A DNA stretch of 64,000 bases from DASRDU01 sp046331565 (lineage in GTDB: Bacteria; Acidobacteriota; Blastocatellia; RBC074), in the NCBI GenBank assembly GCA_046331565.1, contig JAXLQP010000001.1, positions 806,001 through 870,000 on the forward strand, in the 5' to 3' direction. The position numbers and the translations under genes are program-made. Positions 1 to 9,408 of the stretch are shown here, piece after piece. Within the stretch, counting starts at the first letter, position 1. Every line of letters begins with the position of its first letter. Below the pieces are notes generated by a model, which had not been told where the DNA came from, made no database searches, and saw only the letters and a program-made list of their open reading frames with translations.

Positions 1-1132
1 CCGGAGCGTTTGGTTCGCGGCGGGATTTGATGCACTCCAGGAAATTGGCGACGTGCGGATCGGTCGGAATGCCGCCCCTGAATTCATGCATCGTGGCGGG
101 CGGAATGTTCGGACGCTTCCAGACTTCGGGATAGACGCGATAACCGTCATCATCAAGCACCATCGTGGCCTTTTTGCCCTGGATGGTGATCTTCCAACTG
201 TCTTCGTATGAATTGGCGTAAGACAGCGTCCACGTCGCCAGGAAGGTCGGATATTCAAAGACGGCGCTGAAGGTGTCGGGCACTTCGCCAAAGGTCTGCA
301 TGCAGATCAGGCCCTGGCAGACGGCTGATTTCGGCGGCTTGCCATCGTTGCAGAACCACTGAATGACATCCATCAGGTGGGTACCCTGATCGGTCATATG
401 GCCGCCGTTGTAATCAAAGAAACTGCGCCACGCAAAGAAACGCGGCGGCGTCAGTTCGTGACGGTTTTTGGCCGGCCCCTGAAAGCGATCCCAGTCGAGT
501 TTGCCCTTGAATTTCATCCGGCTCAGATCCACCGGACGGTTCCAGTACCATTGCGCGCGGGCAAGCGCGATTTCACCGAGCACGCCGTCTTCAATCAGTT
601 TCTTCGCGCCGCGAATCATTTCTGAACTGCGGCGCTGCATGCCGACCTGCACAATCTGCCTGGTGGCGCGCACGGCCTTGACGATGCGCGCGCCCTGTTC
701 GATGGAAAGGGCAAAAGGCTTTTCGGTGTACACGTCCTTGCCCGCCGCGACCGCATCCATTACGACCTGCGCATGCCAGTGATCGGGCGTGGCATTGAGG
801 ACGGCGACGACTTCCTTGTTGCCGAGCACTTCGCGGTAATCAAAGGTTGCTTTCGACCCGGCGCGACAGGATTTGAGGGCTTCGGTCTGGCGCGGTTCGT
901 ACACATCGCTGACCTGGATGAATTCGACGTGATCGCCCCCGACCCTCTGAAACGTTTTCATAACGTCCTGGCCGCGCCCGCCTGCGCCGATAATGGCCAT
1001 CTGCACGCGATCATTCGCGCCGAGGACGCGATTGTATGAAGCGGCAGTGAGCAGTCCCGCGCTGCCTGCGGCGAGGCTGGCGGTCTGAATAAAGCTTCTG
1101 CGGCTGTTGTGCGGATTGTGGTGATCTGTCAT
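1..1132 (-). CDS. Gfo/Idh/MocA family oxidoreductase, exported, 3' end cut by window edge
   Basis: Reading the minus strand from 1132 gives an open frame of 377 codons to the window edge. It opens with MTDHHNPHNSRRSFIQ followed by an Ala/Gly-rich hydrophobic stretch, a twin-arginine signal. A Rossmann motif (AIIGAGGRGQDV) follows, then TEKPFALS with the EKP motif typical of the family, and later a GGHMTDQGTHLMD segment. Family members are NAD(P)-dependent sugar or inositol dehydrogenases; Tat-exported versions are common in Acidobacteria and Planctomycetes, but the substrate cannot be read. The start is supported by GGAGG five bases upstream. The C-terminus lies outside the window. Confidence 0.93.
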   Translation of the reverse strand, partial: MTDHHNPHNSRRSFIQTASLAAGSAGLLTAASYNRVLGANDRVQMAIIGAGGRGQDVMKTFQRVGGDHVEFIQVSDVYEPRQTEALKSCRAGSKATFDYREVLGNKEVVAVLNATPDHWHAQVVMDAVAAGKDVYTEKPFALSIEQGARIVKAVRATRQIVQVGMQRRSSEMIRGAKKLIEDGVLGEIALARAQWYWNRPVDLSRMKFKGKLDWDRFQGPAKNRHELTPPRFFAWRSFFDYNGGHMTDQGTHLMDVIQWFCNDGKPPKSAVCQGLICMQTFGEVPDTFSAVFEYPTFLATWTLSYANSYEDSWKITIQGKKATMVLDDDGYRVYPEVWKRPNIPPATMHEFRGGIPTDPHVANFLECIKSRREPNAP

Positions 1133-1655
1133 TGCGACCTCCGAAGTTGGTAGTGAAGGAATGGAAAAACTGCCGGTCAATTGCCTGTGTGCGAGTGACG
1201 GAACTGCGGCCCGGATACTACTACCGGCGCGTCCCTGCCAGCAAGCAGCGCGGGGCAATGCCGGGCCGGTTCACTTTTCTCAATGACAAACTGACAGCTA
1301 CAGAACGCCGGGTGAAACCCGCTCTCAGTGAGACGGTGTGCGGAGTCCGGCAACAGAGAGATGACGGAACAGCCGGAAATAACGGAACAGACGGAACAGG
1401 TCTGATCTTGTTCAGTTCTGCTTTCGTGTGTTCCGTTATTTCCGGCTGTTCCGTCATCTCTCTTCCTGTCCGGTTCCGGCTTGACTTAACGCCATTGAGC
1501 CAAAGCCGGACTTCAAACACCGTTTCCCGAAGGGCGTGATTGACCGGGGACAGCAAATTGCCAACCGGGTGAAAACCGTGACAATCTGGTAATCAGCCTT
1601 CATTTGTCCTATCATCCTGCTGGTCGCAGCCCAAAGCTTCTCACCTTCGAGACAA
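1133..1655. other. Divergent intergenic region with family A palindrome
   Basis: This gap separates the Tat oxidoreductase (minus) from the ECF sigma gene (plus). It must hold both promoters, but I could not assign them. Its one clear structure is the family A inverted repeat at 1355-1463. Small open frames across the palindrome on both strands (MTEQ-type repeats) are by-products of the repeat and not genes. I see nothing else. Confidence 0.6.
1355..1463. repeat. Family A interspersed palindrome, copy A1
   Basis: Left arm starts AGAGAGATGACGGAACAG; the right arm ends CTGTTCCGTCATCTCTCT. Each arm is built from short tandem units of the type GGAACAGACGGAA, so the element is an inverted repeat of internally repetitive arms around a short unpaired centre. 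Further copies lie near 15.6, 22.9 and 34.6 kb. All four copies sit between genes on opposite strands. Confidence 0.85.
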
Positions 1656-2327
1656 ATGATTCGGACAGGCCGGGCAGGCCAGCCGGAACAGATGGTGCGA
1701 CTGTTGATGCTTATGGAAACACCCTCATTGTCCTCAATCCGTGAAACGGGCGCTCAGCGCGTGGGCGATCAGGACTGGACAAAGCTGATCAGCGCCATCG
1801 CCAGCGGAGATCAGGCCGCGATGGGGACGCTCTATGATGCCACCAGCCGGGTGGTGTTCGGGCTGGCCCTGCGCATCCTGAATGACCGCGCGACTGCTGA
1901 GGAAGTGATGCTGGATGTCTACACCCAGGTCTGGCGTCAGGCTGGCAGTTATGATTTGCAGCGTGGTTCCGCGATGGCGTGGCTGATGACGATTGCGCGC
2001 AGCCGGGCGATAGACCGCCTGCGTTCGGGCTGGCAGGATCGGCAGCGCCGCGAGCCGCTCGAAGTCGTGGGCGATGCCCGCGCGAGCAGTTCCAGCCCGG
2101 AAGAAGCCACCGAAATTTCAGAGCGCCGGGTGCTCGTGCGCCAGGCCCTCGGCTCAATTTCACCAGAGCAGCGCGAACTGATCGAGATGGCTTATTACGG
2201 CGGCCTGAGCCACAGCGAAATTGCTTTGCAAACTAATCTGCCGCTTGGTACAGTCAAAACCAGGATTCGCCTCGGGATGCTCAAACTCAGAGAGATGCTT
2301 GGCCCGGCTCTGGAAGGAAATGTATGA
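1656..2327 (+). CDS. ECF-type RNA polymerase sigma factor
   Basis: Up to 223 aa. Region 2 is visible around DATSRVVFGLALRILNDRATAEE and VYTQVWRQAGSYD, followed by AWLMTIARSRAIDRLR. Region 4 is ISPEQRELIEMAYYGGLSHSEIA with the helix-turn-helix ending GTVKTRIRLGMLKLR. This is the SigK/RpoE-like ECF arrangement. The start is uncertain: ATGs at 1656, 1692, 1707 and 1713 are all in frame and none has a clear Shine-Dalgarno, so the first 12-20 residues may not be translated. The stop overlaps the next start (ATGA), which points to translational coupling with the anti-sigma gene and to joint regulation. Confidence 0.93.
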   Translation: MIRTGRAGQPEQMVRLLMLMETPSLSSIRETGAQRVGDQDWTKLISAIASGDQAAMGTLYDATSRVVFGLALRILNDRATAEEVMLDVYTQVWRQAGSYDLQRGSAMAWLMTIARSRAIDRLRSGWQDRQRREPLEVVGDARASSSSPEEATEISERRVLVRQALGSISPEQRELIEMAYYGGLSHSEIALQTNLPLGTVKTRIRLGMLKLREMLGPALEGNV

Positions 2328-2944
2328 ACCGTCACGACGCAGTCACTGAAGAAAGTCAGGAACTGGCTGCCCTCTACGCCCTGGGCGCGCTTGGTCAGCA
2401 CGAAGCGCGGGCCTTTGAGTCATTGCTGGCCGAAGATGCGGCCAGCGCCGCCGATCTGCACGCTTTTGAAAAAGCCGTCGCCACCCTCGCCTTTGCCGCG
2501 CCTGAAGCCGAACCGCCTGCCGACGCCAAAGACAAACTGATGGCCAGCCTCAACGATCTGAAACCGCCAGCTTCAGTCACCAGGTACGCCACCGCTTCGC
2601 CGGTGATGAACGCCGCGCTGAAGGAAATCTTTCACGTCCGCGCCAATGAAGGGAAATGGGTTCCTTACTCAGAAGGAATTGACGCGAAGTTTCTCTTTGA
2701 GGACAAAAGCAGTGGTTCAGTCAGCCTGCTGCTGCGCATGCAGCCCGGTGCTGAAGTTATTCGCCATCGCCATTTCGGCATTGAAGAATGCCTGGTGCTG
2801 GAAGGTGATTTTCGCATCGGAAATGAAATCTACGGCCCTGGTGATTTTCAATGCGCCCTGCCCGGCAGCGTTCACGAAAAGGTCTTTACTCAGAGTGGCG
2901 CGCTGGTGCTGATTATCTCGAACGGCTTTGAAGTCCTGTCCTGA
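2324..2944 (+). CDS. Anti-sigma factor with C-terminal cupin (ChrR/RskA-like)
   Basis: 206 aa with no obvious membrane segment. The N-terminal half (ELAALYALGALGQHEARAFE) matches the helical anti-sigma domain of RskA/ChrR-type proteins. The C-terminal half (about residues 95-206) is a cupin with HRHFGIEECLVLEGDF and GPGDFQCALPGSVHE, as in ChrR, where the cupin binds metal and controls sigma release. It overlaps the sigma gene by four bases. The likely role is to hold the adjacent sigma factor until a stress signal arrives; the inducer is unknown. It is cytoplasmic by composition. Confidence 0.88.
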   Translation: MNRHDAVTEESQELAALYALGALGQHEARAFESLLAEDAASAADLHAFEKAVATLAFAAPEAEPPADAKDKLMASLNDLKPPASVTRYATASPVMNAALKEIFHVRANEGKWVPYSEGIDAKFLFEDKSSGSVSLLLRMQPGAEVIRHRHFGIEECLVLEGDFRIGNEIYGPGDFQCALPGSVHEKVFTQSGALVLIISNGFEVLS

Positions 2945-3009
2945 AGCGCCTGCCTGACGCTCAATCTTCATTCGCCACCTGGAATACAGATTCTCCTCTG
3001 TGCCGCTGC

Positions 3010-3059
3010 GCCTGCGGCGTGAGACATCCTTTTCATTTCGCAGGTTTCACTCCGCAGGC
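3010..3059. repeat. Family B palindrome, copy B1
   Basis: Inverted repeat of GCCTGCGGCGTGAGAC and GTTTCACTCCGCAGGC (14 of 16 positions pair), between the anti-sigma gene and the permease. It belongs to the CTGCGCCT...GTGA / TCACGC...GGCGCAG family also present near 7.9, 20.6 and 44.4 kb. No gene content. Confidence 0.75.
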
Positions 3060-3222
3060 GTTTCGATTTTGAGACTGAGCATTCCCATAACTGCACACCT
3101 TTAATTCCTGACATTTATCTTTGCGCGAACAAAGTGCCTGACTCCGAAGTATTATCGAGACAACAGGCTGGCACGGAATTTGGTTACAGCCACCTTCAAC
3201 TCAGATCGAATCAGGAGCGCGT

Positions 3223-5682
3223 ATGCACACACTCTGGCAGGATTTGCGTTTCGGTGCGCGAACATTGCTGAAAAAGCCCGGCTTTACGCTGGTCATTATT
3301 CTGTCGCTGGCCATCGGCATCGGTTCGGTCAGCGCCATTTTCAGCGTCATCAACGGGCTGCTGCTGCGGCCTTTGCCTTATCGTGACGCTGAAAGGCTGG
3401 TCATTTTGTGGAATCGTTCGCCAGGACTGAATGTCGAGCAGGACTGGTTTTCACCGGGACAGTACCTCGACATCAAAGCCGAAAATCAGGTCTTCGAGCA
3501 GGTCGCGGTGGCGATTGGCGGCAGCTACAACCTGACAGGGCAGGGCGGCCCCGAACACATTGACGGCGCGCGGGTGTCGTCATCGTTTCTGCCGCTCTTT
3601 GGCGCGCAACCGGCCCAGGGACGCCTGTTTCTGCCTGAAGAAGATGAACCCGGCAAGCCTGCAACAGTCATCCTGAGTCACGGTTTCTGGCAGCGCCGGT
3701 TCGGTTCAGATCCGGCAGTGATTGGAAAAACAATCACGCTCAACGGCAACAACCTGACGATCACCGGGGTTCTGGCCGCAGGCTTTACGCTGACCAGAGA
3801 AGTGATGCCCGCCGTCAACAGCATCGAACGCGCCGATCTGTTTCTGCCCCTGCCGATGCCCGCCAGCGCCCGCCCGAATCGCGGCAACGAGGATTTCAAT
3901 ATCTTCGGCAGGCTCAGACCGGGCGTCACGGTCGCGCAGGCGCAGGCCGATATGGACGTGATCGCCGGACGCATGAAACAGCAGTACCCTGAAAATTATC
4001 CGCCGCACGGTCGCCTGACCATCAGCGTGGTGCCGCTGCTGGCGCAGGTCGTTGGTGATGTCAGGCAGACTTTGCCGCTGCTGTCGGGCGCGGTCGGGCT
4101 GGTGCTGCTGATTGCGTGCGCGAATGTGGCGAGCCTGCTGCTGGCCCGCGCTGCCGTCAGGCAGAAGGAGATGGCGATTCGCGCGGCGGTCGGAGCCGGG
4201 CGGCTGCGCCTGGTGCGGCAACTGCTGACTGAAAGCCTGCTGCTGGCAGTGATGGGCGGGCTGGCGGGGTTGATGGTCGCGTGGCTGGCGGTCAGAGCGA
4301 TGCAGATTTTCGGCCCGGCCAATATTCCGCGCCTTCACGAAATCGGCATTGATTATCGCGTGCTGATTTTTACCTTCGCGGTGGCATTGCTGACCGGAAT
4401 CATTTTCGGCCTGGCTCCGGCGTGGCGCTCTTCGCGGGTTGATTTGAACGAAACGCTCAGGGAAGGCGGGCGCAGCGGCGACGGCAGCGCGGCGGGACAC
4501 GGTCATCTGCTGTCGCGCAAGCTGCTGGTGATTTTTGAAGTCGCGCTGTCGCTGGTGCTGCTGATTGCCGCCGGGCTGCTGATTCGCAGTTATCAGCGCA
4601 TTCTGAATGCTCATCCGGGTTTCAATCCGCATCACGTCGTGGCGATGCGCCTGTCGCTGCCCGCGACGCGCTACGCAAAGCCTGAATCAATCACTTCATT
4701 CTTTCAGCGGGCGACTGAACGCCTGCGCGCACTGCCCGGTGTCGAATCGGTTGGCATCACCTATTCGCTGCCAATGAGTACGGTGGCGTTTGCCTGGGAG
4801 CCGATCACGATTGATGGCTACGTTCCGAAAGCCGCCCAGGAACTGATTATTTCCAACGTGCGCATCGTCAGCCCTGATTACTTCAACACGATGGGCATCA
4901 GGCTGAAGCAGGGACGCTTTTTCAATGAGCATGACAAGGCGGGCGAACCTGAAACCGTGATCGTTGACGAAGCCCTGGCGCAACGCTTCTGGCCGAATGA
5001 AGACCCGATTGGCAAACGATTGCAGCGCGGCAAGGCCAGTACGTGGCGCAAAGTGGTCGGCGTCATCAGCAGCGACAGAGAATACAGCGCCGAAAACGAA
5101 CCGCCGATTACGGTTTATTTTCCGTTCGAGCAGTATGTGGCGCGCAGCATGTATTTTGTCATTCGAACGACTCCCGACCCGGCAGGTCTGACCGCTGTCA
5201 TCACGCGCGAGATTCAGGCGGTTGATCCTGAAATGCCGGTCTTCGATGTCGGCACGATGGAGCAGCGCCTGGCTGATTCGCTGGCGCGGCGGCGTTTTTC
5301 GATGCTGCTGCTGAGCGTGTTTGCGGTGATTGCGGTCGTGCTGGCAGCGGTCGGCATTTACGGGGTGATGGCTTATGCCGTCAGCCAGCGCACGCACGAA
5401 ATCGGCATCAGAATGGCGCTCGGCGCCAGCCCGCGTGATGTGCTCAGCCTGGTGCTTGGCCAGGGGCTGCGCCTGACGCTGACCGGCGCGGCGACTGGTC
5501 TGCTGGCCGCATTCGGGCTGACGCGCCTGCTTGAAAAGCTGCTCTTTGGCATCAGTGCGACTGACCCGCTGACCTTCGCCGCAATCACGCTGGCGCTCAT
5601 CCTGGTCGCGCTGCTGGCCTGTTACGTTCCGGCCAGGCGGGCCACAAAGGTTGATCCGATGATTGCGCTGAGAACGGAATGA
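3223..5682 (+). CDS. MacB-type ABC transporter permease (ADOP-like)
   Basis: 819 aa. It begins MHTLWQDLRFGARTLLKKPGFT and runs straight into a membrane segment (LVIILSLAIGIGSVSAIF), the hallmark opening of acidobacterial duplicated orphan permeases. Two periplasmic MacB-PCD regions alternate with FtsX-like membrane blocks: LPLLSGAVGLVLLIACANVASLLLARAAVRQKEMAIR in mid-protein, and MLLLSVFAVIAVVLAAVGIYGVMAYAVSQRTHEIGIRMALGA near the end. No ATPase gene is adjacent, matching the 'orphan' label. The substrate is unknown; family members export peptides, drugs or lipoproteins. The stop codon lies at the edge of a palindromic repeat. Confidence 0.92.
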   Translation: MHTLWQDLRFGARTLLKKPGFTLVIILSLAIGIGSVSAIFSVINGLLLRPLPYRDAERLVILWNRSPGLNVEQDWFSPGQYLDIKAENQVFEQVAVAIGGSYNLTGQGGPEHIDGARVSSSFLPLFGAQPAQGRLFLPEEDEPGKPATVILSHGFWQRRFGSDPAVIGKTITLNGNNLTITGVLAAGFTLTREVMPAVNSIERADLFLPLPMPASARPNRGNEDFNIFGRLRPGVTVAQAQADMDVIAGRMKQQYPENYPPHGRLTISVVPLLAQVVGDVRQTLPLLSGAVGLVLLIACANVASLLLARAAVRQKEMAIRAAVGAGRLRLVRQLLTESLLLAVMGGLAGLMVAWLAVRAMQIFGPANIPRLHEIGIDYRVLIFTFAVALLTGIIFGLAPAWRSSRVDLNETLREGGRSGDGSAAGHGHLLSRKLLVIFEVALSLVLLIAAGLLIRSYQRILNAHPGFNPHHVVAMRLSLPATRYAKPESITSFFQRATERLRALPGVESVGITYSLPMSTVAFAWEPITIDGYVPKAAQELIISNVRIVSPDYFNTMGIRLKQGRFFNEHDKAGEPETVIVDEALAQRFWPNEDPIGKRLQRGKASTWRKVVGVISSDREYSAENEPPITVYFPFEQYVARSMYFVIRTTPDPAGLTAVITREIQAVDPEMPVFDVGTMEQRLADSLARRRFSMLLLSVFAVIAVVLAAVGIYGVMAYAVSQRTHEIGIRMALGASPRDVLSLVLGQGLRLTLTGAATGLLAAFGLTRLLEKLLFGISATDPLTFAAITLALILVALLACYVPARRATKVDPMIALRTE

Positions 5683-5780
5683 CGAAGATGAAATGATGAA
5701 TGGTGAACGATGAATGATGAATGAAAGCAGAAGGCTGGTTTGATAATTCATCGTTCATCATTCTGACTTCATCGTTCGTC
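5681..5780. repeat. Family E-type inverted repeat (GATGAATGATGAA type)
   Basis: Left arm 5681-5722 is a run of GATGAA/GATGAATGGTGAACGATG words; right arm 5742-5780 is its approximate reverse complement. It starts on the stop codon of the permease and ends about 95 bases before the next gene. Simple-sequence arms suggest an expanding palindrome and not a protein-binding site. Confidence 0.75.
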
Positions 5781-5875
5781 AGACCGTCGCTGAATCAATC
5801 TTTGACAAGGCCCCTGCCGCCGCTTACACTTCCGGCTTACTGCTCACGCGCGAATGTTGTCATGGGAGTACGCTG

Positions 5876-6634
5876 GTGCCTTCAAGTGCTGTCAATCAGT
5901 CCAACCTGCCGGGCCGCTCGTCTGTCAGACCGTTGATCGGAATCACTGAGCGGCTGGATCTGAAGGAAAATACCTTTTATCTGCGTCGTTATTACGCCGA
6001 AGCTGTCGCGGCTGCCGGAGGCATTCCGGTGCAGATTCCGCTGATCGCTGACCGCGAAATGCTCGCGGCGCTCGCCTCACGCCTCGACGGGCTGCTGCTT
6101 TCAGGCAGTAACAGCGATGTTGACCCGGCGTGTTATGGCGAGGAACCGCTGCCGCGCCTCGGCACGGTCATTCCTGAACGCGATGAAACCGATCTGATCC
6201 TGCTTGAACTCGCTGAAGAGCAAAAGCTGCCGGTGCTGGGCATCTGTTTCGGCATGCAGTCGCTCAATGTCGCGCGCGGCGGCACGCTTTATCAGGATCT
6301 TGAAGCGCAGTTGCAGGGCGCGCTCAAGCACGAACAGGGAAATGCGTATTACCGCGCGTCGCACAGCATTCGCATCGAGGCCGATTCGATTCTTGCGCAA
6401 CTGGCCGGTGGCAGCGCGGCCCGCGTCAACAGCAGTCATCATCAGGCCATTAAGGATGTGGGCAGGCATCTGCGCGTGATTGCACGCGCGCACGATGAAG
6501 TTATTGAAGCCGTCGCTGACACCCGCGCAGATCGTTTTGTGCTCGGTGTGCAGTGGCATCCTGAAATCGCCTGGGAGCGTGATGCGCTCTCGCAGGCGAT
6601 TTTTGCGCAGTTCATCGCGGCCTGCGGTTCGTGA
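5876..6634 (+). CDS. Class I glutamine amidotransferase-like gamma-glutamyl hydrolase (PuuD-type)
   Basis: 252 aa. Visible motifs are LIGITERLD at the N-terminus, LLLSGSNSDVDPACYGEE, the nucleophile elbow PVLGICFGMQSLN (Cys), and the catalytic His-Glu pair in GVQWHPEIAW. This is the peptidase C26 / gamma-glutamyl-GABA hydrolase family, which removes glutamate from gamma-glutamylated amines; the exact substrate is not shown. The start codon is GTG, with GGGAG eight bases upstream. The next gene starts 24 bases downstream, so an operon with the MFS gene is likely. Confidence 0.9.
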   Translation: MPSSAVNQSNLPGRSSVRPLIGITERLDLKENTFYLRRYYAEAVAAAGGIPVQIPLIADREMLAALASRLDGLLLSGSNSDVDPACYGEEPLPRLGTVIPERDETDLILLELAEEQKLPVLGICFGMQSLNVARGGTLYQDLEAQLQGALKHEQGNAYYRASHSIRIEADSILAQLAGGSAARVNSSHHQAIKDVGRHLRVIARAHDEVIEAVADTRADRFVLGVQWHPEIAWERDALSQAIFAQFIAACGS

Positions 6635-6658
6635 CGAACCGGAACGGATAACGCTGAG

Positions 6659-7870
6659 ATGGAAAAACGAGACAAGCTGACAATCTCACTGCTTTCGACG
6701 GCGCATCTGGTGCTGGATTCCTATTCCAGCTTCATCTTTCAACTGCTGCCGCTCGTCGCGCTGAGACTGAAACTGTCACCGGCTCAGGCCGGGTGGATTC
6801 CGCCGATTCTGACCATCAGTTCATCGCTGATGCAGCCGGTTTACGGGATGATCTCGGATCGTTATCTGAAACGATCAATGTCGGTGTTCGGGCCGCTGGT
6901 GGCCGCCGTTTTTTTATCGTGCATCGGGCTGGCCACGTCAGTGCCGATGCTGCTGGCAATCATCGTCGTCGGCGGCATCGGCGTCGGCGTGTTTCATCCG
7001 CAAAGCGCGGCGCTCGTGTCGCGTTCTGCCACCACTGACGGCGGCAGAAATCAGGGGCTGGTGATGTCGGTCTTTTCATCAGCCGGAACGGTTGGTTACG
7101 CGCTCGGCCCGATCATCATTGCGGCGGTGGTTGGCGCAGTCGGACTGGAACACACCTGGTACACGATGGGCTGGGGCGTGGCGATGTGGCTGCTGCTGGT
7201 GAAATTCTGCCCGGCGCTCGAAAGAAAGCAGAAGCCTGCCGATGCGCCCACTTTGAGCGAATCGCTGCGGGCTGCGTGGGTGCCGCTGACGCTGCTCTAT
7301 TTTGCGGTGGTGCTGCGCTCGGCGGTGTCGGTCAGCATTCAGACCTTTCTGCCGTTCCTGCTGCGGCACAACAGCGTGCCTGAAACGACGGCGAGCCTGA
7401 TTCTGGGCGGCTTTCTCTTTTTTGGCGGAGTCGGCGGCTTTTTCGGCGGCGCGCTGGCTGATCGTTTCGGGGCGCGGCGCGTTTCAATGCTGGCGATGCT
7501 GCTGGCCACGCCGCTGCTGCTCGTGGCGCTGTCAATGCACGGCACAACAGGTTATCTGCTGATGATGCTTGGCGGCACGCTGCTGAATCTGCCGATTCCG
7601 GTCAGCGTCGTGATGGCGCAAAGACTGGTGCCGGACGGAGCGAGCACCGTTTCAGCTTTGATGATGGGATTTGCGTGGGGCGCGGGCGCGCTGCTCGCTC
7701 CGGTAACGGGCGTGATGAGTGTGCGCTTCGGCTTTGTCAGCGCGCTGATGGTGATGGCGGTGCTGCCGCTCGCTTCAGCCGTGCTGCTGTGGCGCTATCC
7801 CAAAGATGTAATTCACGCCAGAGCCGCTTCAGTGAATGTCGCTGAAAAGGCGATGGCCGCTGGTGATTGA
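6659..7870 (+). CDS. MFS transporter, fosmidomycin-resistance (Fsr) type
   Basis: 403 aa with about twelve hydrophobic segments. The opening HLVLDSYSSFIFQLLPLVALRLKLSPAQAG and the GIGVGVFHPQSAALVS motif are characteristic of the fosmidomycin-resistance branch. The loop GGALADRFGARRVS is the conserved second-half cytoplasmic motif. It probably exports a small molecule across the inner membrane; a resistance role is a family label, not proof. It follows the amidotransferase-like gene closely on the same strand. Confidence 0.9.
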   Translation: MEKRDKLTISLLSTAHLVLDSYSSFIFQLLPLVALRLKLSPAQAGWIPPILTISSSLMQPVYGMISDRYLKRSMSVFGPLVAAVFLSCIGLATSVPMLLAIIVVGGIGVGVFHPQSAALVSRSATTDGGRNQGLVMSVFSSAGTVGYALGPIIIAAVVGAVGLEHTWYTMGWGVAMWLLLVKFCPALERKQKPADAPTLSESLRAAWVPLTLLYFAVVLRSAVSVSIQTFLPFLLRHNSVPETTASLILGGFLFFGGVGGFFGGALADRFGARRVSMLAMLLATPLLLVALSMHGTTGYLLMMLGGTLLNLPIPVSVVMAQRLVPDGASTVSALMMGFAWGAGALLAPVTGVMSVRFGFVSALMVMAVLPLASAVLLWRYPKDVIHARAASVNVAEKAMAAGD

Positions 7871-7920
7871 TAAAAAGAGTCGGTAGTCAGTTGCTGCGCG
7901 ATGACTCACGCGCTTCCTCT

Positions 7921-7985
7921 TTCTTCTCTGCGCCTCTGCGTGAGCTAAAGTTTCACGCAGAGGCGCAGAGGCACAGAGAAGAAAG
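7921..7985. repeat. Family B palindrome, copy B2
   Basis: Arms CTCTGCGCCTCTGCGTGA and TTCACGCAGAGGCGCAGAG at 7927-7969, with purine-rich continuation GAAGAAAGAGGAAGAAG beyond the right arm. This sequence type recurs in many unrelated genomes as an intergenic hairpin and creates spurious 'APLRLCV' and 'HAEAQRR' reading frames. Confidence 0.85.
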
Positions 7986-8057
7986 AGGAAGAAGAAGAAG
8001 AAGAGAAGAGGATGTGTGAATGAGTCGGAGCTTTGCGCTTCGAGACATCGCGCAGCA

Positions 8058-8098
8058 TCAGCAGCAACTGACGACTGACGACTGACAACTGACAACTG
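8058..8098. repeat. Family D tandem repeat (CTGACGACTGACAACTG)
   Basis: Five tandem roughly 8-base words (ACTGACGACTGAC, ACTGACAACTG) ending six bases before the ftsY start codon. It displaces any normal Shine-Dalgarno there. A second copy at 17691-17727 lies inside an annotated coding start. Confidence 0.8.
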
Positions 8099-8103
8099 TT
8101 TTT

Positions 8104-9399
8104 ATGGGACTTTTCTGGAAACGTAAAAGTGGCAGTGATTTTATTTCGCTCAATCTGAACAGCCCGCCGGAGCCTGAACCTGCCGCGCCTGAGCCGGTCG
8201 AACAGGTCAAACCTGCGCAAGTTCAACCTCCGCCAGTTCCCGTTCAGCCTGCACCCGTTCCGCCGCCGGTTCAGACTGCGCCTCCGGTTGCGGAACCTGT
8301 GACGGCGAGGCAGCCTGAACCGGAACCGGTTAAGCCGGTGATTCCGCCTGCTCCGGTCACACCGCCTGCTCCGATCACACCGCCTGCGCCAGTGACGCCG
8401 CCGCCGATTGAAAAGCCTGTGGCGAAGCCTGCGCCTGTTGCGGCAGAACCTGAGCCGGTCGAGGATGAAAACTTTCTGCGCCGGTTTCGTCGCGCCGTGA
8501 CCAAAACGCGCGAGAACCTGGCCGGGCGCATCGAGGATGTTTTCAAGGGCAAACGGCAGATTGACGCGCAGACGCTCGAAGAGCTTGAAGAAGCCCTGAT
8601 CGGCGCTGACATCGGCGTGCAGACCACGCTTGAAATCATCGAGGACGTGCGCCGCCAGGTTGATCGCAAACAACTGAGCGACGTTGACGAACTCAGGCGC
8701 GTCATCAAACAGCACCTGCTCGACATTCTGGAAAAGGCAGCGCACGCGCGCGGGGTGGCCTCTGAAACGAACGTGCCCGATGACGTGCGGCCTTATGTGA
8801 TGATGATTGTCGGCGTCAACGGCGTCGGCAAAACGACGACGATTGGCAAACTCGCGCAACGCATCCGCGCCGAAGGCAATGACGTGCTGATCTGCGCGGC
8901 TGACACTTTTCGCGCTGCCGCTTCAGACCAGCTTGCCGTCTGGGCCGAACGCGCCGGAGTTCCGCTGATTCAGCAGAAGCAGGGCACCGACCCGGCGGCA
9001 GTCCTGTTCGATTCATTGAAAGCCGCCAGAGCGCGCAATTCAGACGTGCTGATCGTGGACACTGCCGGACGGCTGCACAACAAATCGAACCTGATGGCCG
9101 AACTGGAAAAGATGAAACGCATCGCCTCGCGCGAAGTGCCGTCCGCCCCGCACGAAACGCTGCTCGTCATTGATGCCGTCACCGGCCAGAACGGGCTGAG
9201 CCAGGCCCGCGAGTTTATGAAGGCAGCGGATGTGACCGGACTGGTGCTGACCAAACTCGACGGCACTGCCAAAGGCGGCATCGCCGTCGCCATCGCCAAG
9301 GAACTCAACCTGCCGATTCGTTACTGCGGCATCGGTGAGAAAGCGGATGATCTGGTAGTATTCGACCCGCACGCTTACGTTGACGGGTTGTTTGAGTGA
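8104..9399 (+). CDS. ftsY: Signal recognition particle receptor FtsY
   Basis: 431 aa. Residues 1-125 form a Pro/Glu/Val-rich acidic A domain, unusually proline-rich (PPVPVQPAPVPPPVQ). The NG domain follows: N-terminal four-helix part around FRRAVTKTRENLAGRIEDVFKGK, P-loop GVNGVGKTTTIGKLA, DTFRAAASDQL, DTAGRLHNKSNLMAEL, and TKLDGTAKGG. It docks the SRP-ribosome complex at the membrane and hydrolyses GTP jointly with Ffh. Start at 8104; there is no clear Shine-Dalgarno because the family D repeat abuts the start. It heads a plus-strand housekeeping cluster. Confidence 0.97.
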   Translation: MGLFWKRKSGSDFISLNLNSPPEPEPAAPEPVEQVKPAQVQPPPVPVQPAPVPPPVQTAPPVAEPVTARQPEPEPVKPVIPPAPVTPPAPITPPAPVTPPPIEKPVAKPAPVAAEPEPVEDENFLRRFRRAVTKTRENLAGRIEDVFKGKRQIDAQTLEELEEALIGADIGVQTTLEIIEDVRRQVDRKQLSDVDELRRVIKQHLLDILEKAAHARGVASETNVPDDVRPYVMMIVGVNGVGKTTTIGKLAQRIRAEGNDVLICAADTFRAAASDQLAVWAERAGVPLIQQKQGTDPAAVLFDSLKAARARNSDVLIVDTAGRLHNKSNLMAELEKMKRIASREVPSAPHETLLVIDAVTGQNGLSQAREFMKAADVTGLVLTKLDGTAKGGIAVAIAKELNLPIRYCGIGEKADDLVVFDPHAYVDGLFE

Positions 9400-9408
9400 G
9401 GTGAAGCC

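Noticed and set aside
1132..1556. Reading frames on both strands across the family A palindrome
   Set aside because: They consist of repeat words (TEQPEITEHT and the like) created by the palindrome, recur at each copy and have no ribosome site.
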